From positions 195,623,772 to 195,687,771 of the forward strand of contig NC_091120.1 of the NCBI RefSeq assembly GCF_040183065.1: a DNA stretch of 64,000 bases, given 5' to 3'. Below the pieces are notes generated by a model. It made no database searches. It had not been told where the DNA came from and worked only from the letters and a program-made list of their open reading frames with translations. This stretch comes from Periplaneta americana (Eukaryota > Arthropoda > Insecta > Blattodea > Blattidae). This document shows positions 11,199 through 21,793 of this stretch, piece by piece (position 1 is the first letter of the stretch; each line of letters opens with the position of its first letter). Position numbers and translations under genes: made by a program.

Positions 11199-12235
11199 AA
11201 AAACAGCTTGTTACGAATCCATACAATAAGCCTCGGAATGGGACTGATTCTCTGGCACGACCACAGCAAAGGAATAAGGTTTTGAGATTTGGTACGTGGA
11301 ACATAACTAGTCTTTATAGAATAGGAGGGGTAATATTAGTAGCAAAAGAACTAGCTAGATATAGATTAGACTTCGTGGGAGTACAGGAGGTTAGGTTAGA
11401 TGTGAATGGCATATCATTATGACGTGAATATGTTAGGAGAAAATCCACAAACGATTAGAGAAAACACGGAAATTTTACTTGAAGCAAGTAAAGCGATAGG
11501 TTTGGAAGTAAATCTCGAAAAGACAAAGTATATGATTATGTCTCGAGACCAGAATATTGTACGAAATAGGAAGATAAAAATTGGAGATTTATCCTTCGAA
11601 GAGGTAGAAAAATTCAAATATCTTTGAGCAAGAGTAACAAATATAAATGACACTCGAGAGGATATTCAACGCAGAAAAAATATGGGAAATGCCTGTTATT
11701 ATTCGGTTGAGAAGCTTTCGTCATCTAGTCTTCTGTCAAAAAATCTTAAGGTTAGAATTTATAAAACAGTTATATTACCGGTTGTTCTGAATGATTATGA
11801 AACTTGGACTCTTACTTTGAAAGAGGAACAGAGATTAGGGGTGTTTGAGAATAAGGTTCTTAGGTAAATATTTGAGGCTAAGAGGGATGAAGTTACAGAA
11901 GAATGGAGGAAGTTACACAACGCAGAACTGCAAGCACTGTATTTTTCACCTGACATAATTATGAACATTAAATCCAGACGTTAGAGATGGGCAGGACATG
12001 TGGCACATAAGGGCGAATCCAGAAATGCATATAGAGTGTTAATTGGAGACCGGAGGGAAAAAGACCTTTAGGGAGGCCGAGACGTAGCTGGGAGGATAAA
12101 TTAAAATGGATTTAAGGGAGGTGGGATATGATGATAGAGACTGGATTAATCTTGCTCAGGTTAGGGACTAATGGCGGGCTTATGTGAGGGCGGCAATGGA
12201 CCTTCGGGTTACTTAAAAGCCATTTGTAAGTAAGT
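11199..12235 (+). pseudogene. LINE-A copy b: endonuclease start fused to RT end
   Basis: Opens with an in-frame endonuclease N-terminus from 11216 (LRFGTWNITSLYRIGG, ELARYRLDFVGVQEVR), the APE-type start of this LINE. At about 11410 it jumps directly to the middle of the RT catalytic motif ([10 protein letters not shown]), deleting most of the endonuclease and N-terminal RT. The junction changes frame, and further stops occur (11625, 11865, 11982). The 3' end has [13 protein letters not shown] sequence and AAAAGCCATTTGTAAGTAAG. It lies within the 162-bp satellite. Confidence 0.88.
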
Positions 12236-12432
12236 AATTGGCATATACATATAAAGCGACCAGTTTTTGTCTAGATCAAAGTCAAAAGCTAATTATGTCT
12301 TCAAACACTGGAGAAGAAAATATTACTATTTCACCAATACCGGTACTTATGAAACATGATGAAATGTTGCAATATTTCCTTGCAAAATAGTACCTATGAA
12401 TAAAGCTTCTTGGCTTACCGTAGATATAAGTA
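12236..12432. repeat. Terminal units of the 162-bp satellite
   Basis: GCATATACATATAAAGCGACCAG and GGAGAAGAAAATATTA resume here after the LINE-A insertion, then decay. TE-X copy 2 abuts the end. Confidence 0.7.
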
Positions 12433-13519
12433 CAGGGACATCATTTTAATTTTACTTCAATTTTTATTGTACCTGAGTTTTTGAATGTACTTCACTCCCA
12501 CCCCTTCTACTAGTAAACTTCCAACCGTTCACGACACAGAGCCGAAGGCGCGTAAGCAGTACTGAGTTAGTGAGTATAGTACGTTTCAGAAATATGTTCG
12601 CGTTTTCCAGTGACGAAAGAGCTTTCAATATTGAATCATTTTCGCACAGGTACTTTCATCCATTTTCCTACGTCGTATACCGGTTTCCCCCACCAGTTTT
12701 ATTCGCAAGCTAGTGGCTGGGCTGTCTTAGCTGTCTTCTGAAAACATTAATTTCTGTTAGGAATTGGACGTCTACGTAATATCATACAACTGTTTAAAAT
12801 AAGTTAAATAAAAGGCCCTCGTTAAGTAATTAACTGTCACGTAATTACCTCCATTTCTACGACCCTACGACATAACCACTTGGACGGACAGTAGGTAGTA
12901 TGTCTGAGTAATTTTATCTTTTCGGATAGGGCAGAAGTGAAGATTGAATTTACAGTACGTAAGATACTCTTTTATAGAGTAGGTACAGAATTATTTCAAC
13001 ATGAGTTACTAGCACGAAGAACGAAACTGGTAATTGGGATTAGGTACAATAGTCTATAGTGCGGTAATACACACACTAGAACTGAAGCCTGTATTAAAAT
13101 GAACAGCCACCATTTTAAAAAATGTGTTTAAATATCCATATTATGATTATTTTTCAATTTAACTTCATTCTCTATATTGTACGCTAATGTGCTGTAGCCA
13201 GTATAATATACACTGCATAATGAATACGTCCACATAGACAGCTCAGTTCGTGAGTAAAACAGTCATTGTTAATACTGTACTGTATTTTGATAAAACAAAA
13301 ACCTAATGAAAATTATCAAACTCAAAAGCGCAATATATCCTAGTTTATGTAAATGGATGAACTACTTTTCTTCCCTCCTATACCTAGTAAAGTGATTTGT
13401 TTGTATATTATGCCAGTATCATCGAACTCCAGTCGTGGAAGGGGTAGCAAACGGCGTTGAGTCAGAGGTATAGGCAAGTTGATATTAAAAATGTTAGTAA
13501 AAATAAAATTATGTCCCTG
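12433..13519 (-). mobile_element. TE-X copy 2 (inverted)
   Basis: A 1087-bp copy of the TA-flanked element, inverted relative to copies at 1919 and 33039. Ends CAGGGACATCATTTTAATTT and ...ATGTCCCTG, with TA at 12431-12432 and 13520-13521. Small indels account for the shorter length. No coding frame of its own; the 94-codon minus-strand frame over its right end has no homologous frame in the other copies. Confidence 0.85.
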
Positions 13520-13521
13520 TA

Positions 13522-14149
13522 TAATACCAGTTAATAAGGATTCATAATATTTGAGAACTCCTTTATTGAAATATTTCGGACTCGCCATAGCTTTGAAAAG
13601 TTTACGGATGATTTTATGCAGCATTAATATATTCTAGGGATTGCAGGGACTAAGACAATAGACAAAAAAAAAAAAAAAGATAACTACAGACATTTTAAAC
13701 AAACTTTACTGGGCAACATAATACTTCAAAATTAATTTACCACTTGGACGCTCTATCCTAGCTATGGACATTGCCGAAACGTATCATTTTAAGCCATACA
13801 CACAGTAAATCCCTCTCAACCCCAGTGCAAAATTTCATTACATCTGGCCGCTCGATGAACTAAGGGGTAGACTCCCACAGGGTGATGGTGGTCAAAGCCA
13901 ATACACGAGGCGGAACATCCTATCAGCGGCTTAAGGGAGGATTGAAGCTCGAAATTACCACAAGGGGTTTAATTTGTAACGTCCTATTTTCCTGGGAGGA
14001 TGTTACCATAACAACTGACTTTATTAAAAAAAAAAAAAAAAAAAAAGACGTACCGGTATGACTTTTAGCGATACTATATTAATATAGCTCAGGTTTACAC
14101 AAAATGCAGGATGCATGTAGCTACAAGCCGAAGTTATTTTCTTTTTATT
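13522..14149. other. Unassigned sequence with two poly-A tracts
   Basis: Poly-A tracts at about 13663-13678 and 14025-14046 bracket some 350 bp of more GC-balanced sequence (CCACTTGGACGCTC..., CACGAGGCGGAACATCC). It could be an old retroposed transcript ending in the second A-tract, but I recognise no coding content. Confidence 0.35.
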
Positions 14150-14372
14150 GGTTATTTAACGATGCTCTATCTACTGAAAAGTTACCTACCGTCATTGTAA
14201 TCGAAATTAGCAAGGTGGTATTTCAGCCGAGGATTTGCAGTATGATATTCGTTTTACGATAGAAAAAAATAAAACCACGTGATTAATCCAACCGGGTCTC
14301 GAACCCATGCCCGTTGGCAGCTTCGAAACCTGAGACTGGATCCTGAGCTACGACGGTGATCCCTGGACATTA
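14150..14372 (-). mobile_element. Diverged tRNA-derived SINE, minus strand
   Basis: Begins with the family tail (TTGGTTATTTAACGATGCTC) and ends in a tRNA-like head on the minus strand with B box GGTTCGAGACCCGG at about 14297-14310. The middle is diverged and partly rearranged relative to the 8289 copy. Confidence 0.65.
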
Positions 14373-14460
14373 ATACCCTAAATACTTACTAATAGGCCTA
14401 TGCATGCAATTAGGACAAACATTTAAAAATACGAGTGACATTACTATTTTTATAATACGT

Positions 14461-14830
14461 ACAGGGTGTCTATGAAATAATGTGATAAAACTTAAAATGA
14501 AGTAATTTCTGTTTGACACAATATTCACGCAAGGTGGGCGATTTGTTATACAGTTCCAACATCTGCGGCGTTTGTTTCTCGGACAATAACCAACTAATAC
14601 TCAATTTCAGTTCATATGCGAATCATAAAGTCTTGTTTACTTGTAGTTATGATATATGTGTGTGATTCTGTGACACAATTCCTGAAGATCTCTAACGGAC
14701 CTTCTGTAAACCAGATCTATTACATGGCCTCAGAAGAGAAAGTCTAAAGGACAATAAGTCTGGTGACCTTGGTGGCCGGGTGACTGGACCATTCCAACCT
14801 ATCCACCGTCTAGGAAAACGGTTATCAAGT
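14461..14830 (-). pseudogene. DDE transposase C-terminal relic (DUF4817/DDE_3 type)
   Basis: The minus strand between about 14830 and 14640 reads PPRSPDL, then after one frameshift PLDFLF*GHVIDLVYRRSVRDLQELCHRI. That is the terminal catalytic block and C-terminus of the common insect IS630-like transposase (family pattern PPRSPDLTPLDFFLWG). The low-coordinate end has TA plus CAGGGTGTCTATGAAATA, a plausible terminal repeat. Broken by a frameshift and a stop. Confidence 0.75.
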
Positions 14831-14929
14831 TTTAACAAAAATATTCGTAAATTATCCATTATAACGCTGTAAAACTTGAATAAAATTGTAGCTACATTTT
14901 TTTACGTATATATCGTTTAAATTTGCAAT

Positions 14930-15345
14930 TATAGTCCCGTCGCTCTAATTTCCGGCAGCCAATCGCGTTGCAGGTCGGCTACATTTAAACGTGTGCGTCT
15001 TATGATTCGTTTATGAAGACGTTATTCATTTCTTAAGACTCTATAAATACTTAATATAATCGCCCGCCATTTCGGCTCTTTCGTTGGCGTTCGCAGAAAG
15101 CGCACGAAGACATTATTTGCCCGTCAATTATTTGCTGAATTACAGTGCGTTTGATTTATTATCATAGGAGCTACGACATGATAATGTTTAACGGTGTTGC
15201 AAATAGATTCCTCGTAGGGTAGCTCGGCAACGAAAGAACAAAAATGGCGAACAATACTACCTACCTAGACTTTATAGAGCCTTCACTTACTAAGACGTAA
15301 GAAAAGAGGCGGAGTCACGCCGGAAATAACAGCGACGCGACTATA
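14930..15345. mobile_element. Non-autonomous TIR element, copy 2 (P-like termini)
   Basis: A 416-bp copy, the same length as copy 1 at 585-1000. Ends TATAGTCCCGTCGCT and AGCGACGCGACTATA. The interior matches copy 1 along its whole length (e.g. GGCTCTTTCGTTGGCGTTCG, ATAGGAGCTACGACATGATA). Confidence 0.78.
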
Positions 15346-15479
15346 TTTTTGCATGCTCTCACATAATATATTTCCCCTTAAAAGCAATCTACTGCTTTGC
15401 TATAAAATGGGGTATAAAAATATCTCATTCAATGGCATGATTGTTTTCCATCATTGAAAAGTGCGTTTTTGATGGGAAT

Positions 15480-15990
15480 TTTTAAATTGTTGAACAAAGT
15501 CTCTGCCCCCCCCCCAAAAAAAAGAGTCGTCAAAAAACTAGACGACACAAAAAAATTGAAAATAATCCCAGAATAAATACATCAAAATTTAGACTCTAAC
15601 ATTTAAGAGCATATGAAAGAAAATGTATCCAAAAAATGTTCGCTGGGTTATCAAAAATTAAAACATCACAGTTGACGAAACTATTACATTAGTCAAAGAA
15701 ACAGGAAGAAATGTTACGATTTGTCAGAATAAAGAACAAACCGGCACAATGTTATATTTGTAGATGAAGCCAAGTTTAATTTGAGTCAATCTGGGAAGAG
15801 GGAAAGGGGAGGTAGTTGTATGACGTAAATTAAATGAAGAACTAAAAAAGATTGCAGCAACTGTAAAACACGGTAGGGGTAGCGTTATGGTTTAGGGTTG
15901 CATAATGAAATCCGGGGCGAGAGAAATTACTTTCACTAAAGGATATATCAAGGAGGAAAATTATTTGAGAATTTTTAAAACATAACATGT
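15480..15990 (+). pseudogene. Tc1-like transposase relic
   Basis: Broken frames on the plus strand. Around 15750-15800 the sequence reads VIFVDEAKFNLSQSGKR, the central acidic motif region of Tc1 transposases (family FTDESKF). About 15860-15985 reads IAATVKHGRGSVMVWGCIMKSGAREI with stops, matching the Tc1 KHGGGSVMVWGC block. Multiple stops and frameshifts; terminal repeats not identified. Confidence 0.8.
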
Positions 15991-16761
15991 ATTACATACA
16001 AAAATGTTCTGTAAAACTGTATATATTAAAAATTTAATTTGTATCAACACACTGACCCCAAACAAAAGACGCACACTGCCGTGAGACCACGGGTGGCGTA
16101 GGATACAACTGTTCCAATGTAACAGAAATATATTCACAAACCTTTGATCTCAAAGCAAAATAAGATTTCCTCTATGAAGTTGACGGGAGTATAAGATCAG
16201 AAATTCAAGGATGGAGGTAGTTGTAGTCATAGTTATTTAAACATGCATTCAAATCAGAAGTTATTCATCGTCGAAATGTAACGACAGCGACAAATTTTGT
16301 CCGAGGAATCCATGCTCAAGATCGTTCTAAAATGTAACATGGATTTTGCCTTTCCCAATGTACGTATCACTGCTATTTAATTGTATGTTATTTCTGCCAC
16401 GGCCCCATGAAACTCGATGATAAATACAACAGAAATAAAAAAACAACTGACTGTAGAAGAAACAAATGTAAAATGTTAAACAAACCAAACGAAATTATTA
16501 TCACATTAGCCTATTTAATTCATTTCTCCAAACTTATTAACAATATAAAATAGCTTTTAGTGCATTTCAAAGTCTTTTTCGTCCCGTATTGTTTCTTGTA
16601 AAATATTCATATCAAACATACAGGGAAGATAGTATTTATTAGTGGCGAAATTAAGATATAAATACTGGATAGGCTGAAAAAGTCTGTTTACCTTATATTT
16701 TTTATACGGCAGATGTTTCTCGGCTTTCCTATTAAAATGTTTTGTGACACAAACCTCACAA
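15991..16761. other. Unassigned sequence
   Basis: May include further decayed 3' parts of the Tc1 relic, but nothing is identifiable. The frame at 16557-16868 minus overlaps the SINE and has no domain. Confidence 0.4.
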
Positions 16762-16950
16762 CGCCACCGCTGTGGAGTAATGGTTAGCGCGTCTGACCGT
16801 GAAATGAGTGGGCCCGGGTTCAAATCCTGGTTGGGTTTTTTTCCGGGGTTTTCCTTCAACAAATTCAAGCAGAATTGCTGAGTAATTTTCGACGTTGGAC
16901 CTCGGACTCATTTCGCCATCATTAATTCACATATCATCATCATCATCATA
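16762..16950 (+). mobile_element. tRNA-derived SINE, type-2 head
   Basis: The head GCTGTGGAGTAATGGTTAGC with B box GGTTCAAATCC (about 16818-16828) matches the minus-strand copy at 1564-1808. It ends in a (CAT)n run instead of the shared SINE tail, so the 3' end is replaced or truncated. Confidence 0.75.
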
Positions 16951-17559
16951 AGAGTAATAATTAAAAAATCATAAATAACTTGTTCATAAGAAGTTTTTAA
17001 TTTTCAACAAGTACGAATTTCTCGACCAAGTATCGAGAGAAGAATTTAGAAAATTTTTGATTATATTCAAGAGGAAGGTTAAAAAAATAAGCAAGAAAAA
17101 TCTTATATTATTCACTGGCTCTTGATAAAAGCAAAGCTTGAAATTTTTATCCGCGGGATTGATCAAGATGTCAGTACAGGAACCACCACTGGTTGTAGTT
17201 TTCATGCCAAGAACCTTTCCTCCGTCTCCTTACTTCATAGGCTCTCTTTAGCATGTAATCACTGCAGCTCGAGTTTTGGTCATTGCTGCTTTAGAGGCTT
17301 CTGCCACATGCCTCGCACTGAACTCGCCATTCTGGAATGACTGTCAACAGTGTACTTAATATATGGAAGGATCGAATGAACCCAAATGTTACGATACATT
17401 GTTATTACGAACTTATAGGCCTGCTGTTACTAGATATAATAACTCAAATTGTTTTGGTAGGCAAAGCTTCAAAAGTCTCTGAATAGTTTCGCCACTGTAT
17501 TTACAAATAACTGACCTGCCATGTTAAATCACTATATACGATACACGGTATTACACAAT
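16951..17559. other. Unassigned sequence
   Basis: Small frames on both strands without domains. No repeat partner in the window. Confidence 0.4.
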
Positions 17560-17596
17560 GTGTGTATGTATGTATGTATGTATGTATGTATGTATA
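17560..17596. repeat. (TATG)n microsatellite
   Basis: About nine TATG units. Confidence 0.95.
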
Positions 17597-17940
17597 ATTA
17601 GCACAGCAGCCTCGGTGGAGCCGTACTTTTTATAAGATTGGCATGCCACTTGGCATAATTTGCAATGAGGGAAAAGCCAACTAGATGTCCACACAAAAGC
17701 CGCTTGGCAGTGCCAATTTGCACAGAGGCCTCGGTATGGACACGCCTTAATAAGGGGGAGGCACTGTTTTTTACACTAGTCCATGATCTCGTCATAGCTT
17801 TGAACGAGTGGAAAGAGGGAGTTAAATCCACCCTCTCTAGTCTTATATTATTTCAATGTACCGAAGTACATATGATATTTCCATGCAGATATTCTGCGTC
17901 ATCATACGATGAAAGAGTAATGGAACGGAGAAAAATTCTC

Positions 17941-18011
17941 TCCGGCGCCGGGATTTGAACCCGGGTTTTCAGCTCTACTTGCTGATGCTTTATCCACTAA
18001 GCCACACCGGA
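17941..18011 (-). ncRNA. tRNA-like Pol III unit FB-A1 (antisense)
   Basis: A 71-nt cloverleaf-capable unit on the minus strand. Acceptor TCCGGTG/CGCCGGA pairs fully (one G-U), D arm GCTT..AAGC, anticodon stem TCAGC..GCTGA with loop AAGTAGA, T arm CCGGG-TTCAAAT-CCCGG. The loop has A at position 33 where tRNAs have T, so a genuine tRNA is unlikely. A five-T terminator follows (AAAAA at 17931-17935 on plus). Confidence 0.7.
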
Positions 18012-18302
18012 TACCCACCCCGGCGTCGTATGATGACGCAGAATATCTGCATGGAAATATCATATGTACTTCGGTACATTGAAATAATATATGAAATGCG
18101 TAAATCACTTGTGATTTAAGACGGCGCTTATTCCGTCGGATCCCGGCCAACTAGTCACTCATAACGAGTGCACCTCAGCACATGTGTGGACTTCGGTCCT
18201 ATGTTCATAGACATCTATGACGTAGTGCAGAGGGCGGCCACTAGAGGGAACCCAAGAGTTGGAACTCAACCAAAGACAATTCTGTCCGACGCCGGAGTTG
18301 TA

Positions 18303-18373
18303 TCCGGTGTGGCTTAATGGATAAAGCATCAGCACGTAGAGCTGAAAACCCGGGTTCAAATCCCGGAGCCGGA
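18303..18373 (+). ncRNA. tRNA-like Pol III unit FB-A2 (sense)
   Basis: A 71-nt unit nearly identical to FB-A1. Anticodon loop ACGTAGA (C at position 33), one acceptor mismatch (TCCGGTG/AGCCGGA), intact T arm, and T5 terminator at 18379-18383 within GAGAATTTTTCTCC. Confidence 0.7.
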
Positions 18374-18417
18374 GAGAATTTTTCTCCGTTCCATTACTCT
18401 TTCATCTCTCTAGTCTT

Positions 18418-19039
18418 GCCTGACTTGGGCACCCGTGCTCTGCACTGATAAACCCAACCCCAGCCATAACCCATTTCACACTCATTGTCAGCATACCCGT
18501 AAGTCAACTACCACATGACGTCATTGCCTGTTTCCGCAGATATCCACCAACACTTGAGAAATGAAAACTGGAAATTCATTTTGGATGACCATGTTACTCT
18601 TATTATTATATCTGAAAGTAAATTCCACTAATATTCATATCCTTTAAAAAGTTTTTATTCAACCAAAGGAAATTCGTCAACATTTGATGAAGTTGCTACG
18701 ATTTCATGAATATTACTTCTCAGAAGTTTCCAAACTACAAATTCCATCGCCGGGCTCATATTACTCCTAGACCTGGAAGGGTCACCCTCTCTAGTTCGTT
18801 CGTCATGCTTGGCTAGTCAAAACATCTGATACTTGATGCTTATGTGAAATTTGCAATCATACCCTTCCTGTTTCTGATGACGTACATTTTCACTGTTTAA
18901 TACATTCTTCACTGACAAATCTAAAAGTTGCACCGAAGAAATTCCAAGATTATCTTCCATTACACAGTCTACTGCAAAAGAATAATTGAAGTAAATTCAA
19001 CGACATCATAATATCTACGCTATTGTAACTACAAATTTC
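18418..19039. other. Unassigned sequence
   Basis: No element or exon recognised. The sequence flanking the FB-A insertion on either side appears contiguous if the insertion and one duplication are removed. Confidence 0.4.
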
Positions 19040-19288
19040 CCAGCACGCTAAGGCGCTTGCCTTCCTGGCAGGAGTTGCGCTTGTGCGTGGGTTCGATTCC
19101 CGCTTGGGCTGATTACCTGGTTGGGTTTTTTCTGAGGTTTTCCCCAACAGTAAGGCGAATATCTGGTAATGTATGGCGAAACCTCGGCCTCATCTCGCAA
19201 AAAAAAAAACATCTCGATATCACCAGTCCATCCACGCTAAATAATCTAGAAGTTTGATACAACGTCGTTTAAATAACCAAATAAAAAA
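19040..19288 (+). mobile_element. tRNA-derived SINE, type-1, 5'-shortened
   Basis: The head starts inside the A-box region; B box GGTTCGATTCC at about 19090-19100. Body and tail match the 8289 copy (CCTCGGCCTCATCTCGC, CGTCGTTTAAATAACCAA). Confidence 0.85.
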
Positions 19289-19382
19289 TTCTACAAATTT
19301 ATAGAGCAGAATCTAGTCAAATCAATACACAAAATATTATTAGTGCTAATTATACGGCATATGTTTTCTTTTTAATTTTTTA

Positions 19383-19609
19383 CTTGATTATTTAACGACG
19401 CTGTATCGACTACTTGGTTACTTAACGTCGATGGAACTAGTGATAGCGATATGATATTTGGAGGGATTTGACCGAGGATTCGCCTTACGGTAAGACAAAG
19501 CCTCGGAAAAAAAACCAACTAGGTAATCGGTCCGAGCGGAAATCGAACCCACGCCCGAACACAACTCTGGTTCAGCAGACAAACGCGCTACCGCCTGAGC
19601 TACACCGCA
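19383..19609 (-). mobile_element. tRNA-derived SINE, type-1, minus strand
   Basis: Tail first (TTATTTAACGACGCTGTATC), body, then a head with B box GGTTCGATTTCC and A box TAGCTCAGGCGGTAGCGCG on the minus strand. It lies about 95 bp from the opposite-strand copy, forming a spaced inverted SINE pair. Confidence 0.85.
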
Positions 19610-19747
19610 CAGTACCGCACTAAATCAGTAGTAGCACTAGGTACCAGTGGTTGATAAAGCGTTGTTAAACAACTAAAAAACAAGTAATGTTGGTAACACA
19701 CAGTGGTATTGAAGTGGGCAATGATTGTAGCGGTAGTAATAGTACAG

Positions 19748-19764
19748 TAGGTGGTGGTGGTAGT

Positions 19765-19838
<74 letters not shown>
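19748..19838. repeat. (GTG/GTA)n microsatellite
   Basis: GTG repeats passing into about 23 perfect TAG units. Confidence 0.95.
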
Positions 19839-19857
19839 TGAAAATTGAGTACCTACT

Positions 19858-21793
19858 ATCAACTTATATGCAATTCTAATTGTTGCTAACATTGATTTTA
19901 TGATGGTCAAAAATATACTGTAGTTACGTAAAATGTTATCCTTATAAACTTATACAATTCTAATTCTTGCTAACAATGCGTTTTATGATTGTCGAAAATA
20001 TACTGTAGTTATGTAAAATGTTAACCCTATAAACGTTATATACAATTCTAATTGTTGCTAATATTGCGTTTATCATGGTCAAAAATATAGGCCCACTGTA
20101 GTTACGTAAAATGTTATGCCTACAAACTTTGTATACAGTTCTAATTGTTACTAACATTGCGTTTATGATGGTCGAAAATATATTGTAGTTATGTAAAATG
20201 TTATGTCTATAAACTTTATATACAATTCTAATTGTTGCTAATATTGCGTTTATCATGGTCAAAAATATAGGCCCACTGTAGTTACGTAAAATGTTATGCC
20301 TACAAACTTTGTATACAGTTCTAATTGTTACTAACATTGCGTTTATGATGGTCGAAAATATACTGTAGTTATGTAAAATGTTATGCCTACAAGCTTTATA
20401 TGCAATTCTAATTGTTGCTAACATTGCGTTTATCATGGTCCAAAATATACTGTAGTTACGTAAGATGTTAAGCCTATAAACTTTACATATAATTCTAATT
20501 GTTGTTAATAATGTGTTTATCATGGTCAAAAATATACTGTAGTTACGTAAAATGTTATGCCTATAAACTTTATATACAGTTCTAATTGTTGCTAACATTG
20601 CGTTTATCATGGTCAAAAATATAGGCCTACTGTAGTTACGTAAGATGTTATGCCTATAAACTTTATACGTAATTCTAATTGTTGTTAATAATGCGTTTAT
20701 CATGGTCAAAAATATACTGTAGTTACGTAAAATGTTATGCCTATAAACTTTATATGTAATTCTAATTGTTGTTAATAATGCATTTATCATGGTAAAAAAT
20801 ATACTGTAGTTACGTAAGATGTTAAGCCTATAAACTTTATATGTAATTCTAATTGTTGTTAATAATGCGTTTATCATGGTCAAAAATATACTGTAGTTAT
20901 GTAAAATGTTATGCCTATAAACTTTATATGTAATTCTAATTGTTGCTAACATTGCGTTTATGATGGTAAAAAATATACTGTAGTTACGTAAGATGTTAAG
21001 CCTATAAACTTTATATGTAATTCTAATTGTTGTTAATAATGCGTTTATCATGGTCAAAAATATACTGTAGTTATGTAAAATGTTATGCCTATAAACTTTA
21101 TATGTAATTCTAATTGTTGCTAACATTGCGTTTATGATGGTAAAAAATATACTGTAGTTACGTAAGATGTTAAGCCTATAAACTTTATATGTAATTCTAA
21201 TTGTTGTTAATAATGCGTCTATCATGGTCAAAAATATACTGTAGTTACATAAGATGTTAAGCCTATAAACTTTATATGTAATTCTAATTGTTGTTAATAA
21301 TGCGTTTATCATGGTCCAAAATATACTGTAGTTACGTAAAATGTTATGCCTATATACTTTACATATAATTCTAATTGTTGTTAATAATGTGTTTATCATG
21401 GTCAAAAATATACTGTAGTTACGTAAAATGTTATGCCTATAAACTTTATATACAGTTCTAATTGTTGCTAACATTGCGTTTATCATGGTCAAAAATATAG
21501 GCCTACTGTAGTTACGTAAGATGTTATGCCTATATACTTTATATGTAATTCTAATTGTTGTTAATAATGCGTTTATCATGGTCAAAAATATACTGTAGTT
21601 ACGTAAAATGTTATGCCTATATACTTTATATGTAATTCTAATTGTTGCTAACATTGCGTTTATGATGGTCAAAAATATACTGTAGTTACATAAGATGTTA
21701 AGCCTATAAACTTTATATGTAATTCTAATTGTTGTTAATAATGCGTTTATCGTGGTCCAAAATATACTGTAGTTACGTGAAATGTTATGCCTT
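19858..21793. repeat. Satellite array, 22 units of 87 or 93 bp
   Basis: About 22 units, each containing a TTCTAATTGTT core, ATACTGTAGTTACGTAA and ATGTTATGCCTATAAACTT. Most are 87 bp; a subset are 93 bp because of a 6-bp GGCCCA/GGCCTA insertion (near 20090, 20270, 20625, 21500). Pairs of units are themselves repeated (around 20041-20220 with 20221-20400; about 20844-21017 with 21018-21191), showing higher-order duplication. Because 87 and 93 are multiples of three and the unit lacks stops in one minus frame, 19960-21807 is open for 615 codons on the minus strand, a 29-residue repeat (INALLTTIRITYKVYR..). I regard this as a by-product of the period, not a gene. Confidence 0.93.

Larger units (their letters stand above)
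17845..18405 (+). mobile_element. Foldback tRNA-like retroposon, family FB-A (12-bp TSD)
   Basis: A 561-bp insertion between perfect CTCTCTAGTCTT copies (17833-17844, 18406-18417). Order: a 64-bp arm (17846-17909); an antisense tRNA-like unit; the reverse of the arm (18026-18089); a leader of about 200 bp; a sense tRNA-like unit; and a tail ending CCATTACTCTTTCAT. The antisense unit therefore sits in the loop of a long hairpin. Both units carry A and B boxes and a T5 run directly after the acceptor stem. I infer LINE-mediated insertion with fold-back or template switching. Confidence 0.82.

Noticed and set aside
18303..18373. Functional tRNA-Tyr (GTA) gene
   Set aside because: Position 33 is C or A in the two copies, there is no intron, the body differs from tRNA-Tyr, and it lies inside a foldback insertion.
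18516..18523. TGACGTCA sites (18516, 24124, 24261, 27752, 31354) as a regulatory series
   Set aside because: They are scattered in unrelated contexts, one inside a TIR element; no common gene or spacing.
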